Shown here: piece after piece, positions 1-8,879 of the stretch
Position numbering within the stretch: position 1 is the first letter of the stretch
Layout of the letters: each line of letters starts with the position of its first letter
DNA from: Sphaerisporangium rufum
GTDB taxonomy: Bacteria > Actinomycetota > Actinomycetes > Streptosporangiales > Streptosporangiaceae
Direction: 5' to 3'
Length of the DNA: 64,000 bases
Assembly: GCF_016863395.1 (NCBI RefSeq)
Contig: NZ_BOOU01000071.1
Location: 38,507 to 102,506 of the forward strand
The notes under the pieces: model-generated
The model's database searches: none
Told to the model about the DNA's origin: nothing
What the model saw: only the letters and a program-made list of their open reading frames with translations
Program-made: the position numbers and the translations under genes

Positions 1-195
1 CAGGCGGTGCCCCTCCCGGGGCACGTGCCGGCGGTCGCGGGCCTCCTGCCACACCCGCCGGGAGATGCCCTCGGGCGTCTCGGGATGTTCCTCGGCGATC
101 TCGTGCTCGAGCCCGAGGTCGTCGGTCCACTCCTCGATCTCGGTCTGCTGCTCGTCGTCCCCCATGTCGTCCGGGGCCTGCCGCATGTCTCTCAT
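1..195 (-). CDS. Hypothetical acidic protein, C-terminus cut by window edge
   Basis: An ATG at 195 (minus strand) opens 65 codons that stay in frame to base 1, so the C-terminus lies outside the window. The peptide begins MRDMRQAPDDMGDDEQQTEI and is strongly acidic in its first half (many Asp, Glu, Gln), then becomes basic around residues 48-63. A purine-rich AAGGGGCG stretch sits just upstream of the ATG and could be the ribosome binding site. There is no signal peptide or membrane segment. I do not recognise the family. The codon third positions are G/C as in the neighbouring real genes, which supports it over the overlapping plus-strand frames. Confidence 0.5.
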   Translation of the reverse strand, partial: MRDMRQAPDDMGDDEQQTEIEEWTDDLGLEHEIAEEHPETPEGISRRVWQEARDRRHVPREGHRL

Positions 196-338
196 ACGCG
201 CCCCTTACCCGCCTCGGGTGATATCGGCACGCCGGCCCGGTATGCCGGGGTTAGATCTCCCGGGCAGTCGTACGGGAGGGGTGTCGTCCGAGCATTTGGC
301 CGGGGGCGGCGTGGAGATCGAGGTCGACCGAGGAAGCG

Positions 339-1934
339 TCATGCTCGCAGGACGGTGATCGGGCGGCCGGACGGGGTGGTCGCCTGCTCGAAGTCGCCGC
401 GTTCCTTCCATGGTGGTGCTTCGGGGCGGCGGTCGAAGATGACCAGGACGCCGGTGGGCAGGGTCTGCCGGTCGAGGTAGCGGTCGAGCTGGGCCAGGCC
501 CTCGGGTTTCGGGTCGTCGGCGCCGGTTCGCCACACCTTCAGTTCCATGGCTTCGCGTTGCATCAGCCGTTCGCCGTCGGGTCCGGGGTAGGGCCAGCGG
601 ACGAGGACGTCCAGGCGTTTGGTGCCGGCGGCGTACTCCCGGTCGAGGTAGCCGCCGCCGTTGACCAGGCGGTGCAGGAAGGCCATCAGGATGATCTGGC
701 AGGCGGCCTCGTGGTAGCCCTCCTGCCGGATGAGGACCTCGCCGTGCTCCCGCCAGAACACCACGAACTCCTCCAGCAGGCGGGGCAGGTCGAACCGGCC
801 GTCGGGGAGCACGAGGCTGTGCGGGTCGGCGTGGATGTTCTGCTCGGTCAGCTCGCCCAGCACGCGCAGGATGACCTCCCGGTAGATCGGGTTGGCCACC
901 TGCGGCGGGGGCTTCTGCGTGATCAGGCCGAGATCGCGGGCGTAGGCCAGGTCGCCGGAGTTGTGGCGGTCGATGTAAGTGCCGCCGGCGACGATGGGTT
1001 CCATCACCCGCTTCACCCGGGGCTCGTGCAGCCGGGCCGCCAGGGAGTCCAGGTGGACGGCACGCGCCCGGATCAGCCGCTCCTTGGCCTCCTCCACCTG
1101 CCCGATGGTGATGGTGCCGGTCACCCCCATCTGGGTGATGAGCTCATCGGCGAGGGCGTTGACCAGCCAGGGCTGTCCCTGGGTCAGCTCGAAGACCCGG
1201 TCCACCGCGTCCTTGGCGAACTCCTGGCCGGTGGCCTGGGTGTGCTGGCCGTACAGCTCGGCGATCTGGTCGGCGGTGAAGTCGCCCAGGCGTAGCGACC
1301 TGGCGATGATGTTGAACGGGCTGGCCGGGTTGTACCGGCCGGGGTCGCCGCCGGAGGCGAGCTTGTAGTCGCGCACGTCCCGCAACCCGCACAGCACCAC
1401 CGAGGCGGGGAACGGATAGCCCTTCGATCGCCTGTTGTGCCCGTCGCGGAGCTGGCTGAGGATGCTGACCAGGCTGTTGCCCTGCAGTGCGTCGATCTCG
1501 TCGAGGAGCAGCACCACCCGGCGCGGGCAGCGGCGGCACCACTCGCTCAGCGCCGCACCGAACCGGCTGCCCGGGGTGACCTGCGGCGGGGAATCCGGCG
1601 GCCGCAACTCCGCCGGCCATCCGGACAGCTCGGCGGCCTCGCGGAGGGAATCCAGTAGCAGCGCCTCCGCCCAGCCGACATCATCGACGGCCGACTTGGC
1701 GCGCTCGCAGGACAGCGACAGGGCGGCGATGTCGCCCTCGGCGGTCAGCTCCGACGCCAGCGCGTCCAGGATGGTGGTCTTCCCGGTCTGCCGGGGGGCG
1801 TGCAGCACGAAATAGCGGTCCATCTCGACGAGTGTCCGCGCCTCGGGAAGCCGTGGGGTGGGGGGCAGCATGTAGTGGAGCCGCGGATCGCAGGGACCGG
1901 TGGTGTTGAAGTACCTTGCTCGGGGTGGCCGCAT
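339..1934 (-). CDS. AAA-like P-loop ATPase with C-terminal PD-(D/E)XK-like domain
   Basis: The N-terminal half is an AAA-type ATPase of the AAA_35 kind: a Walker A APRQTGKTT near residue 46, a Walker B VVLLLDEIDAL near residue 140, followed by a helical winged-helix-like region. The last ~150 residues look like a restriction-endonuclease fold: GTKRLDVL supplies the acidic residue and MELKVW the E-x-K of a PD-(D/E)XK site. The combination of AAA ATPase and nuclease-like tail resembles families linked to conflict or uncharacterised DNA transactions, but substrate and role are unknown. I chose ATG 1934 because CAGAAT lies six nt upstream as a possible leaderless -10; a GTG at 1961 adds nine residues. 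It stands alone, 45 bp from the end of glgC. Confidence 0.7.
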   Translation of the reverse strand: MRPPRARYFNTTGPCDPRLHYMLPPTPRLPEARTLVEMDRYFVLHAPRQTGKTTILDALASELTAEGDIAALSLSCERAKSAVDDVGWAEALLLDSLREAAELSGWPAELRPPDSPPQVTPGSRFGAALSEWCRRCPRRVVLLLDEIDALQGNSLVSILSQLRDGHNRRSKGYPFPASVVLCGLRDVRDYKLASGGDPGRYNPASPFNIIARSLRLGDFTADQIAELYGQHTQATGQEFAKDAVDRVFELTQGQPWLVNALADELITQMGVTGTITIGQVEEAKERLIRARAVHLDSLAARLHEPRVKRVMEPIVAGGTYIDRHNSGDLAYARDLGLITQKPPPQVANPIYREVILRVLGELTEQNIHADPHSLVLPDGRFDLPRLLEEFVVFWREHGEVLIRQEGYHEAACQIILMAFLHRLVNGGGYLDREYAAGTKRLDVLVRWPYPGPDGERLMQREAMELKVWRTGADDPKPEGLAQLDRYLDRQTLPTGVLVIFDRRPEAPPWKERGDFEQATTPSGRPITVLRA

Positions 1935-1979
1935 GGTCACATTCTGCCACCTCGCCGGCACTCCCGTCCGGCCGGCGGC

Positions 1980-3212
1980 TCAGTGCTCCACCACCTCGTT
2001 CTTGCCGATCACCACGATGCCCTCCCGGGTCACCGCGAACCGGGAGCGGTCGTACTCGACGTCCAGGCCGATCCGGGCCCCGTCCGGGATGACGACGTTC
2101 TTGTCGATGATGGCCCGGCGGACCACCGCGCCCCGGCCGATCTTCACATTGCCCATCAGCACCGAGTCCTCCACCTGGGAGTGGGAGTGCAGCACCACGC
2201 CGGGGGACAGGATCGACCGGCAGGCGGTGCCGCCGGAGATGATCACGCCGGGGGACACCAGGGAGTCCAGCGCGCGGCCGACCCGGTCGCCGTCGTTGTG
2301 CACGAACTTGGCGGGCGGCAGCGGGTCGTGCCCGGTGTAGATGGGCCAGCGCGAGTTGTACAGGTTGAACACCGGATGCGCCGACACCAGGTCCATGTGG
2401 GCCTCGTAGTAGGCGTCCAGCGTGCCGACGTCGCGCCAGTAGCCGCGGTCACGCTCGCTGGAGCCGGGCACGTCGTTGTCGGCGAAGTCGTAGACCTCCG
2501 CGCTGCCGGCCTTGACGAACATCGGGATGATGTTGCCGCCCAGGTCGTGCTTGCTGCTCGGGTCGAGCGCGTCCTCGCGCAGCGCGTCGATCATGGCCTG
2601 GGTACGGAAGACGTAGTTGCCCATCGAGGCGTACACCTGGTCGGGCGCGTCCGGCAGGCCGACCGCGTCGGTCGGCTTCTCGCGGAACGCGGAGATGCGG
2701 CGGCCGGACGGGTCGGTCTCGATCACCCCGAACTGGTCGGCCAGCTCCAGCGGCTGGCGGATCGCCGCCACCGTCACGTCCGCGCCCGAGTCCATGTGCT
2801 GGCGGACCATCTGGCCGGGGTCCATCCGGTAGATGTGGTCGGCGCCGAAGACGATGCAGTGCTCCGGCATCTCGTCGTAGATCAGGTTGAGGTTCTGGAA
2901 CAGGGCGTCCGCCGAGCCGGAGAACCAGCGCGGCCCGAGCCGCTGCTGGGCCGGCACCGGGGTCACGTAGTTGCCGAGCATGGTGGACATCCGCCAGGTC
3001 CGGCTGACGTGCCGGTCCAGGCTGTGGCTCTTGTACTGGGTCAGCACGACCATCCGCAGATAGCCGCCGTTGGCCAGGTTGGACAGGACGAAGTCGATGA
3101 GCCGGTAGATTCCCCCGAACGGTACGGCCGGCTTGGCACGGTCGGCCGTCAGCGGCATCAGCCGCTTCCCCTCGCCGCCGGCCAGCACGATCGCGAGGAC
3201 TCTGGTCGTCAT
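1980..3212 (-). CDS. glgC: Glucose-1-phosphate adenylyltransferase (ADP-glucose pyrophosphorylase)
   Basis: Makes ADP-glucose and pyrophosphate from ATP and glucose-1-phosphate, supplying glycogen and alpha-glucan synthesis in the cytoplasm. The N-terminus carries the nucleotidyltransferase signature [10 protein letters not shown] followed by KPAVPFGG, and the C-terminal ~130 residues form the left-handed beta-helix with hexapeptide repeats (for example the [19 protein letters not shown] region). Length 410 residues is normal for the family. A longer open frame reaches 3293, but it would run through the glgM promoter; ATG 3212 starts right at the conserved [13 protein letters not shown] and has TAACGT seven nt upstream, so a leaderless transcript is likely. 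It diverges from glgM exactly as in mycobacteria. Confidence 0.95.
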   Translation of the reverse strand: MTTRVLAIVLAGGEGKRLMPLTADRAKPAVPFGGIYRLIDFVLSNLANGGYLRMVVLTQYKSHSLDRHVSRTWRMSTMLGNYVTPVPAQQRLGPRWFSGSADALFQNLNLIYDEMPEHCIVFGADHIYRMDPGQMVRQHMDSGADVTVAAIRQPLELADQFGVIETDPSGRRISAFREKPTDAVGLPDAPDQVYASMGNYVFRTQAMIDALREDALDPSSKHDLGGNIIPMFVKAGSAEVYDFADNDVPGSSERDRGYWRDVGTLDAYYEAHMDLVSAHPVFNLYNSRWPIYTGHDPLPPAKFVHNDGDRVGRALDSLVSPGVIISGGTACRSILSPGVVLHSHSQVEDSVLMGNVKIGRGAVVRRAIIDKNVVIPDGARIGLDVEYDRSRFAVTREGIVVIGKNEVVEH

Positions 3213-3291
3213 AGGCAGCACGTTACCCGGGTTCGTCCTGCTGAATCGTGGCGAACCCCCCCGAACCTGGTCGAACGGTAGGGTCGTCCGC
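3213..3291. promoter_or_regulatory. Divergent leaderless promoters of glgC and glgM
   Basis: Only 79 bp separate the two start codons. On the minus strand TAACGT (3225-3220) lies seven nt before the glgC ATG. On the plus strand TAGGGT (3279-3284) lies seven nt before the glgM ATG. Such spacing places the transcription start at or within a base of the start codon. No convincing -35 TTGACA is visible for either, and no obvious operator palindrome. Confidence 0.6.
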
Positions 3292-4470
3292 ATGCGCGTC
3301 GATCTGCTCAGCCGCGAGTACCCGCCCGAGGTGTACGGCGGTGCCGGTGTCCATGTCGAGTACCTCGCCCGGGAGCTGCGCGCCGCGGCCGACGTGCGGG
3401 TGCGCTGCTTCGGCGCGCCGCGCGCGGAGCCGGGGGTGCGCGCCTACGCCGTGCCGGACGGGCTGGCCGGCGCCAACGCCGCGCTGCAGGTGCTCGGGGT
3501 CGACCTGGAGATGGCGGCGGCGTGCGCGGGCGCCGACGTGGTGCACAGCCACACCTGGTACGCCAACCTCGCCGGTCACGTGGCCGGGCTGCTGTACGGG
3601 GTGCCGCACGTGGTCACCACGCACAGCCTGGAGCCGCTGCGGCCGTGGAAGGCCGAGCAGCTCGGCGGCGGCTACGCCCTGTCGAGCTGGGCCGAGCGCA
3701 CCGCGCTGGCGGGCGCGGACGCGGTGATCGCCGTCTCGGAGGGCATGCGCCGCGACGTGCTGGCCTGCTACCGCGAGATCCCCGAGGACCGGGTGAGCGT
3801 GATCCACAACGGCATCGACACCGACGAGTACGCCCCCGATCGGGGCACCGAGGTGCTGGCCCGGCACGGCATCGATCCCGGCCGCCCGTATGTGGTGTTC
3901 GTCGGGCGGATCACCCGGCAGAAGGGGCTGGCCCACCTGCTGCGCGCCGCCCGGTCGTTCCCGCCGGACGCCCAGCTGGTGCTGTGCGCGGGCGCGCCGG
4001 ACACCCCGGAGATCGCCGCGGAGGTCACCGCGCTGGTCGGCGAGCTGCGCGACACCCGGTCCGGCGTGGTGTGGATCTCGGCGATGCTGCCGCGGCCGGA
4101 GGTCATCCAGATCCTCACCCACGCGACCGTGTTCGTCTGCCCGTCGGTGTACGAGCCGATGGGCATCGTGAACCTGGAGGCGATGGCCTGCGAGACCGCC
4201 GTGGTGGCCACCGCGACCGGCGGCATCCCCGAGGTGGTCGCCGACGGGGAGACCGGCCTGCTGGTGCCGATCGACCAGGCGGCGGACGGCGAGCCCCGCG
4301 ACCCCGACCGGTTCGCGGCCGGCATCGCCGAGCGGGTGGGCGCGCTGCTCGCCGAACCGGCGACCGCCGCCGAGCTGGGCCGGGCCGGGCGGCGGCGGGC
4401 GGTCGAGCACTTCTCCTGGCCGGCCATCGCGGCCCGCACCCACAAGCTCTACCAGAGCCTGACCGGTTGA
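3292..4470 (+). CDS. glgM: GT4 glycosyltransferase, glycogen / maltose-1-phosphate synthase
   Basis: A 392-residue GT-B glycosyltransferase of family GT4, the actinobacterial GlgA-type (also called GlgM). In mycobacteria this enzyme joins ADP-glucose to glucose-1-phosphate to make maltose-1-phosphate for GlgE-dependent alpha-glucan synthesis; that activity is inferred here from family and from divergence with glgC. Visible motifs are the N-terminal [12 protein letters not shown] acceptor loop, [46 protein letters not shown], and the nucleotide-sugar site [18 protein letters not shown]. The frame is open from 3133, but ATG 3292 begins the conserved [17 protein letters not shown] and has a leaderless -10. 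Confidence 0.93.
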   Translation: MRVDLLSREYPPEVYGGAGVHVEYLARELRAAADVRVRCFGAPRAEPGVRAYAVPDGLAGANAALQVLGVDLEMAAACAGADVVHSHTWYANLAGHVAGLLYGVPHVVTTHSLEPLRPWKAEQLGGGYALSSWAERTALAGADAVIAVSEGMRRDVLACYREIPEDRVSVIHNGIDTDEYAPDRGTEVLARHGIDPGRPYVVFVGRITRQKGLAHLLRAARSFPPDAQLVLCAGAPDTPEIAAEVTALVGELRDTRSGVVWISAMLPRPEVIQILTHATVFVCPSVYEPMGIVNLEAMACETAVVATATGGIPEVVADGETGLLVPIDQAADGEPRDPDRFAAGIAERVGALLAEPATAAELGRAGRRRAVEHFSWPAIAARTHKLYQSLTG

Positions 4471-4497
4471 GCGGGCCCGCATCGAAGGCGGGCCCGC
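4471..4497. terminator. Hairpin terminator between glgM and the convergent small gene
   Basis: The 10-base arm GCGGGCCCGC (4471-4480) is repeated at 4488-4497 around a seven-base loop and is its own reverse complement, giving a strong stem right after the glgM stop. There is no U-tract, as is usual in high-GC actinomycetes. It could serve both convergent genes. Confidence 0.6.
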
Positions 4498-4503
4498 CCG
4501 GCG

Positions 4504-4593
4504 TCAGTGCCGCTGGAACACGCCCAGCATCAGGCAGATGACGAAGAAGACCGCGCCGGCGATGAGCAGCGCGAAGTGCAGGGGCACATCCAC
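4504..4593 (-). CDS. Very small single-pass membrane peptide (29 aa)
   Basis: A GTG at 4593 would give a 29-residue peptide that is almost entirely one hydrophobic helix (HFALLIAGAVFFVICLMLGV) ending in QRH. The frame continues upstream to 4785, but that part reads as unlikely basic sequence overlapping the pgeF promoter, so a short start is preferred. The hydrophobic run and the stop just after the shared terminator suggest a real gene. No family is recognised and the start is uncertain. Confidence 0.4.
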   Translation of the reverse strand: MDVPLHFALLIAGAVFFVICLMLGVFQRH

Positions 4594-4738
4594 TTCGGTC
4601 GGGCTCCGATCAGGTCCGTGGTGCTTGTGGGACTTGGGGGAAAGGCCACGGTAACGCCCGCCCGCCCGATCATGGAGCCGAATCCGAATCTGAATCGGTT
4701 TGGTCGGCGGGCCCGCCGGGGCGCCCGGGCCGGGTCGG

Positions 4739-4750
4739 TAGGCTGAGACG
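4739..4750 (+). promoter_or_regulatory. Leaderless -10 (TAGGCT) for pgeF
   Basis: TAGGCT at 4739-4744 is followed by six bases and then the GTG start at 4751, the spacing of a leaderless transcript. No Shine-Dalgarno sequence precedes the GTG. Confidence 0.5.
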
Positions 4751-5464
4751 GTGATCGCGATCGACCGGGTCAGGATGGCCTTCACCGACCGGCACGGCGG
4801 GGTGAGCGCCGGCCCCTACGGCACCAGGAACCTCGGCGGCTCGGTCGGCGACGATCCGGCGGCCGTCGCCGCCAACCGCGCCGCCACCGCCCGCGACCTC
4901 GGCCTGGACCCGGGCCGGGTGGTCTTCATGCGCCAGGTGCACGGCCGGGACGTCGGCTACGTCACCGGCCCCTTCGGCGATGAGCCGCCCGCGCTGGACG
5001 GCGTCCTCACCGACCGTCCCGGCCTCGGCATCGCGGTACTGGCCGCCGACTGCGCGCCGGTCCTGCTCGCCGACCCGGCGGCCGGCATCGTCGGCGGCGC
5101 GCACTCCGGCCGGGCCGGCACCGCGGCCGGCGTGGTCCCGGCGCTGGTCGAGGCCATGCGCGCCCGCGGAGCCGGCGACCTGGTCGCCGTGCTCGGCCCG
5201 ATGGCCTGCGGACGCTGCTACCAGGTGTCGGCCGAGCTGCGCGAGCAGGTCGCGGCCGGCCTGCCCGAGGCCTGGTCGGCCACCCCGGCCGGCGACCCGG
5301 CGCTCGACCTGCGGGCCGGCATCGTCGCGCAGCTCGCCCGGCACGGGGTGCGCGACGTCCGCCACGACGAGCGCTGCACGATCGAGACCCCCGACCTGTA
5401 CTCCCACCGCCGCGAGCGGCTGACCGGCCGGTTCGCCGGTTATGTCTGGCTGGCGGCCGGCTGA
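4751..5464 (+). CDS. pgeF: PgeF/YfiH-family laccase-domain protein (peptidoglycan editing factor)
   Basis: A 237-residue single-domain Cu-oxidase_4 (DUF152, YfiH) protein. Family members have been described as purine-nucleoside phosphorylase/adenosine deaminase-like enzymes and as peptidoglycan editing factors that remove mis-incorporated residues from precursors. The metal and active-site landmarks are present: QVHGRDV near residue 60, LAADCAPVLLAD near 100, the AHSGRAG loop near 118 and GPMACGRCYQV near 150. The GTG start at 4751 is set by the leaderless -10 and by MIAIDRVRMAFTDRHGGVS, the usual N-terminus. In many actinobacteria this gene lies near ftsZ; here it does not. Its last 25 bp overlap the convergent acyltransferase gene. 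Confidence 0.88.
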   Translation: MIAIDRVRMAFTDRHGGVSAGPYGTRNLGGSVGDDPAAVAANRAATARDLGLDPGRVVFMRQVHGRDVGYVTGPFGDEPPALDGVLTDRPGLGIAVLAADCAPVLLADPAAGIVGGAHSGRAGTAAGVVPALVEAMRARGAGDLVAVLGPMACGRCYQVSAELREQVAAGLPEAWSATPAGDPALDLRAGIVAQLARHGVRDVRHDERCTIETPDLYSHRRERLTGRFAGYVWLAAG

Positions 5465-6807
5465 GCCGCCGCCTGAGCCCCCGCCTGAGCCCCTGCCCGG
5501 ACGCGCCGGCGCCGCGGGGTCGCCAGCGCCGTCCCGGCCAGCACCGCGCCGGCGCCGAGCACCGGCGCCACGCCCGGCACGAACCCGAAGGCGGTCAGTG
5601 CGAGCAGCCCGGCACCGGCCAGCCCGGTCGCCGCGAGCACCCGCCCCCGGCCGGGCGCGGCGCCCGGCGCCACCCGCGGCGGGGCCTCGAACCGGGCGAA
5701 CCACCGCACCAGCGGGCGGGCGACGAGCGCCAGCGCGCCGAGCCAGAGCGGCCAGCCGGCCAGCCACCCCGCCGAGCCGGGCGCCGGGGTGCCGGCGCCC
5801 AGGCCGACGACCACCACCCCGGCCACCACGAACAGCGCGCTCATGTGCCACAGGTACACCGTCATCATCCGCGGACCGGCCCAGGCCAGCAGCCGGCCGG
5901 CGAGCGGTGTCGCGGCCAGCCGGACCAGCCGCGGCCGCAGCAGCATCGCCACGCCGATCTGGCCGGCGGCCACCGCGAGGAGTGCCAGCGTGGGCGGCGC
6001 CACGTTGGACGGCTCGCCGGGCAACCCGATCATGCCGGCCGGGTAGGGGCCGAACGCGACCAGCAGCACCGCCGCGCCGAGCCCGCCGGCGGCCAGCGCC
6101 CGGTGCCCGCCGAGCCGCCCGCCCGCGTACATGAACCCGAGCTGGTGCACCGCGAGCCAGACGAAGGCGACGTTGAGGTACCCGGCGGCCTCCGGCCCGG
6201 TGAAGCGGACCACGTCGACGAGCGCCGCGGCCAGCGCCAGCGCCACCGGCACCCGGGCGCCGTACCGGTCGCCGAGCCGCCGCAGCCACGGGGTGAGCGC
6301 GACCGCGAGCAGGTAGACGGCGAGGAACCACAGCAGCTGCCCGGCCAGCCCGGCGGCGGTCCGCACCGGCTGGGCGGGCAGCCCGAGCGCGAGCAGCAGG
6401 TGGGGGAGCGGCACCCAGACCGCGGCCAGCGGCAGCACCGGCCAGGCCAGCCGGCGCACCCGGCCCGCCAGCCACGCCGGCCCGGTGCCGCCGCGCTCCA
6501 GGTGCGCGCGGTGGCTGATCGCGTTGGCGGCGCCCCCGGCGAAGAACACCAGCGGCATGCACTGGCCGAGCCAGGTGAGCGCGAAGGCCCCCGGCGCGGC
6601 GTAGGCGTTCCCGGTGGCGATCCGGCCGCCGTCGTAGGACAGCACCGGGATGCTCCAGTGCTCCAGCACCACCACGGCGATGCCGAACAGGCGCAGCAGG
6701 TCGATGAACCGGTCCCGCCCGGGGGCGGGCGGTGCCGGCCGGGGCCGGCCGCCGCCGGCCGCTCCGGCGCGGGGGGAGGGCGAAGGTCGGTCGAGCAGGG
6801 CGGGCAC
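5440..6807 (-). CDS. Acyltransferase-3 family integral membrane protein
   Basis: A 455-residue polytopic membrane protein with about ten hydrophobic segments. The N-terminal signature RDRFIDLLRLFGIAVVVLEHW carries the conserved Arg and His region of acyltransferase family 3 (OafA/WecH type), which transfers acyl groups to sugars, antibiotics or wall polymers on either membrane face. A Pro-rich basic tail (residues 1-30) precedes it and an Arg/Ala/Gln-rich tail ends it. The start is GTG 6807 with GAGGTG about six nt upstream. Substrate cannot be told. It converges on pgeF with a 25-bp overlap, so the two 3' ends share sequence. Confidence 0.8.
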   Translation of the reverse strand: MPALLDRPSPSPRAGAAGGGRPRPAPPAPGRDRFIDLLRLFGIAVVVLEHWSIPVLSYDGGRIATGNAYAAPGAFALTWLGQCMPLVFFAGGAANAISHRAHLERGGTGPAWLAGRVRRLAWPVLPLAAVWVPLPHLLLALGLPAQPVRTAAGLAGQLLWFLAVYLLAVALTPWLRRLGDRYGARVPVALALAAALVDVVRFTGPEAAGYLNVAFVWLAVHQLGFMYAGGRLGGHRALAAGGLGAAVLLVAFGPYPAGMIGLPGEPSNVAPPTLALLAVAAGQIGVAMLLRPRLVRLAATPLAGRLLAWAGPRMMTVYLWHMSALFVVAGVVVVGLGAGTPAPGSAGWLAGWPLWLGALALVARPLVRWFARFEAPPRVAPGAAPGRGRVLAATGLAGAGLLALTAFGFVPGVAPVLGAGAVLAGTALATPRRRRVRAGAQAGAQAAAQPAASQT

Positions 6808-6981
6808 GGCGCACCTCGCGAGGTCGGGGGTTGGGGGGCCCTTCGAGGCTCCCGCGACGCGCGCCCCGGCACAGTCAGGTGGACGGGCCTCCCGCCCGCC
6901 GCCGGGACGACCGCCGGGGTAGGGCTGGCCCTACCCCGGGCCGGGCGGTGCGCGGGATCGCCCCGCCGCTGGTGCGCGCCG

Positions 6982-6993
6982 TACGTTGAGGCC
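6982..6993 (+). promoter_or_regulatory. Leaderless -10 (TACGTT) for the sensor kinase gene
   Basis: TACGTT at 6982-6987 is followed by gaggcc and the ATG at 6994. The GAGG is too close to the start to act as a normal ribosome binding site, so a leaderless transcript is favoured. Confidence 0.5.
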
Positions 6994-8241
6994 ATGCCTT
7001 CGGTCCTGCGGCGTCTGGCCGCCGCCACCCGCTACTCGCTCCTCGGGCTCCCCCTGGCGATCCCGAGCTTCGCCCTGCTGATCGCGGGACTGGCCGCCGG
7101 CCTGGCCACGGTGGCCTTCTACCTGGGCCTGCCCATCCTGGCCGGCACGCTGCTCGTCGCCCGCGGGTTCGCCGACGTGGAGCGACGGCGGCTGGCCGAG
7201 CTGTCCGGCCACCCGGTGCCCCGACCCCGGTACGCGCCGCCGCCGGCCGGCGCCGGCCGGTTCCGCCGAATGGTGAACCCGCTGACCGGCGGGCAGTCCT
7301 GGCTGGACCTGCTGCACGGCATCATCACGTTCCCGTTCGCCATCATCGGCTTCGTGGTGACCGTCACCTGGTGGTCGGTGGCCGTGGCGGGCCTGCTCTA
7401 CCCGGTGTACGGCTGGATCCTGTCCAACATCCCGGGCAATCATGGCCTGCCGGAGCTGCTCGGCGTCGGCGAGGGCTACCTGTGGGACACCGCCTTCAAC
7501 ATGGGCATCGGGCTGTTCTTCACGCTGACCCTCCCGCTGATCGTGCCCGGCGTGACCGCGGTGCAGGCCGGACTCGCCCGCGGGCTGCTCACCGGGGTCG
7601 CCGCGCTGCAGGAGCGCATCGAGGACCTGACCGAGGGCCGGGCCGCCGCGGTGTCGGCCGAGGCCGGGGCGCTGCGCCGGCTGGAGCGCGACATCCACGA
7701 CGGCCCGCAGCAGCGGCTGGTGCACCTGGCGATGGAGCTGTCCCGGGCGCAGCGCCAGCTCCAGCGCGACCCGCAGGCCGCGCACGCCACGCTGAGCGAG
7801 GCGATCACCGCGACCCGCGAGACCCTGGACGAGCTGCGGGCGCTGTCGCGCGGCATCGCGCCGCCCATCCTCAGCGACCGCGGGCTGGCCCCGGCGCTGG
7901 CCGCGCTGGCCGGCCGGTGCACCGTCCCGGTGGAGCTGGACGTGCAGACCGTCGAGCGCTACCCGGCCGTTGTGGAGAACACCGTCTACTACGTGGCCGC
8001 CGAGTCGCTGACCAACATCGCCAAACACAGCCGGGCCCAGCTGTGCACCCTCTCGCTGACCCGGGTCGGCGACGCGCTGACCCTGGCGATCGGGGATGAT
8101 GGGGTCGGCGGCGCCCACGTCGCCAAGGGGCACGGCCTGGCGGGGCTGGCCGACCGGCTGCGCGCGGTGGACGGCGAGCTGCTGGTCCGGTCGCCGGCCG
8201 GCGGGCCGACATTGATCATCGCGGAGGTGCCGTGCGGGTAG
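6994..8241 (+). CDS. Two-component sensor histidine kinase, NarL-partner (HisKA_3) type
   Basis: A 415-residue membrane sensor. Residues ~15-65 and ~115-185 contain four hydrophobic segments of the actinobacterial 'putative sensor' domain (PF13796 type). The dimerisation helix has LERDIHDGPQQRL with the phospho-acceptor His at residue 235, and the C-terminal HATPase_c domain shows ESLTNIAKHS (N box) and GDDGVGG with GHGLAGLADRL (G boxes). It autophosphorylates and passes phosphate to the response regulator encoded directly downstream, whose start overlaps by 10 bp. The signal is unknown. The open frame extends far upstream to 5845, but that part is antisense to the acyltransferase gene. Confidence 0.92.
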   Translation: MPSVLRRLAAATRYSLLGLPLAIPSFALLIAGLAAGLATVAFYLGLPILAGTLLVARGFADVERRRLAELSGHPVPRPRYAPPPAGAGRFRRMVNPLTGGQSWLDLLHGIITFPFAIIGFVVTVTWWSVAVAGLLYPVYGWILSNIPGNHGLPELLGVGEGYLWDTAFNMGIGLFFTLTLPLIVPGVTAVQAGLARGLLTGVAALQERIEDLTEGRAAAVSAEAGALRRLERDIHDGPQQRLVHLAMELSRAQRQLQRDPQAAHATLSEAITATRETLDELRALSRGIAPPILSDRGLAPALAALAGRCTVPVELDVQTVERYPAVVENTVYYVAAESLTNIAKHSRAQLCTLSLTRVGDALTLAIGDDGVGGAHVAKGHGLAGLADRLRAVDGELLVRSPAGGPTLIIAEVPCG

Positions 8242-8879
8242 TCGTGGCCGACGACGCCGTCCTCATCCGGGCAGGCCTGGTGCGGCTGCTGGAGGAGTTC
8301 GGCCACGAGGTCGTGGCGGCGGTGGGCGACGGCGGATCGCTGGTGGAGGCGATCGCCGCCCACCGCCCCGACGTGTCGGTGGTCGACGTGCGCATGCCGC
8401 CGAGCTTCGCCGACGAGGGCCTGCGCGCCGCGGTCGAGGCCCGGCGGCGGGTGCCGGGTTCCCCGGTGATGATCCTTTCCCAGTACGTCGAGGTGTCCTA
8501 CGCCGACGACCTGCTGGCCGACGCCAGCGGCGCGGTCGGCTACCTGCTGAAGGACCGAGTGGCCGACGTCGACGAGTTCTTCGAAGGGCTGCGCCGGGTG
8601 GCCGGCGGCGGCACGGTGTTCGACCCCCAGGTGGTGGCCCAGCTCATGGTGCGCCGCCGCCGCGACGACCCGCTGGTCTCGCTGACGCCGCGCGAGCGCG
8701 AGGTGCTCGGCCTGATGGCCGAGGGCAGGTCGAACCCGGCGATCGCCCGGCAGCTGGTGATCACCGACGGCGCGGTGGAGAAGCACATCCGCGGCATCTT
8801 CGCCAAGCTCGACCTGTACGCCGACGACGCCGACCAGCACCGGCGGGTGCGCGCCGTGCTGGCCTACCTGCGCGCCTGA
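8232..8879 (+). CDS. NarL/LuxR-family response regulator
   Basis: A 215-residue regulator with a receiver domain (acidic pair D7-D8, phospho-acceptor D52 in SVVDVRMP, Lys in GYLLKDRV) and a C-terminal LuxR helix-turn-helix (LTPREREVLGLMAEGRSN then VEKHIRGIFAKLDL). It starts at GTG 8232 inside the kinase gene, a translational coupling typical of two-component pairs. The DNA targets are unknown; nothing in the neighbourhood shows an obvious operator. Its end overlaps the convergent acetyltransferase gene by 16 bp. Confidence 0.93.
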   Translation: MRVVVADDAVLIRAGLVRLLEEFGHEVVAAVGDGGSLVEAIAAHRPDVSVVDVRMPPSFADEGLRAAVEARRRVPGSPVMILSQYVEVSYADDLLADASGAVGYLLKDRVADVDEFFEGLRRVAGGGTVFDPQVVAQLMVRRRRDDPLVSLTPREREVLGLMAEGRSNPAIARQLVITDGAVEKHIRGIFAKLDLYADDADQHRRVRAVLAYLRA

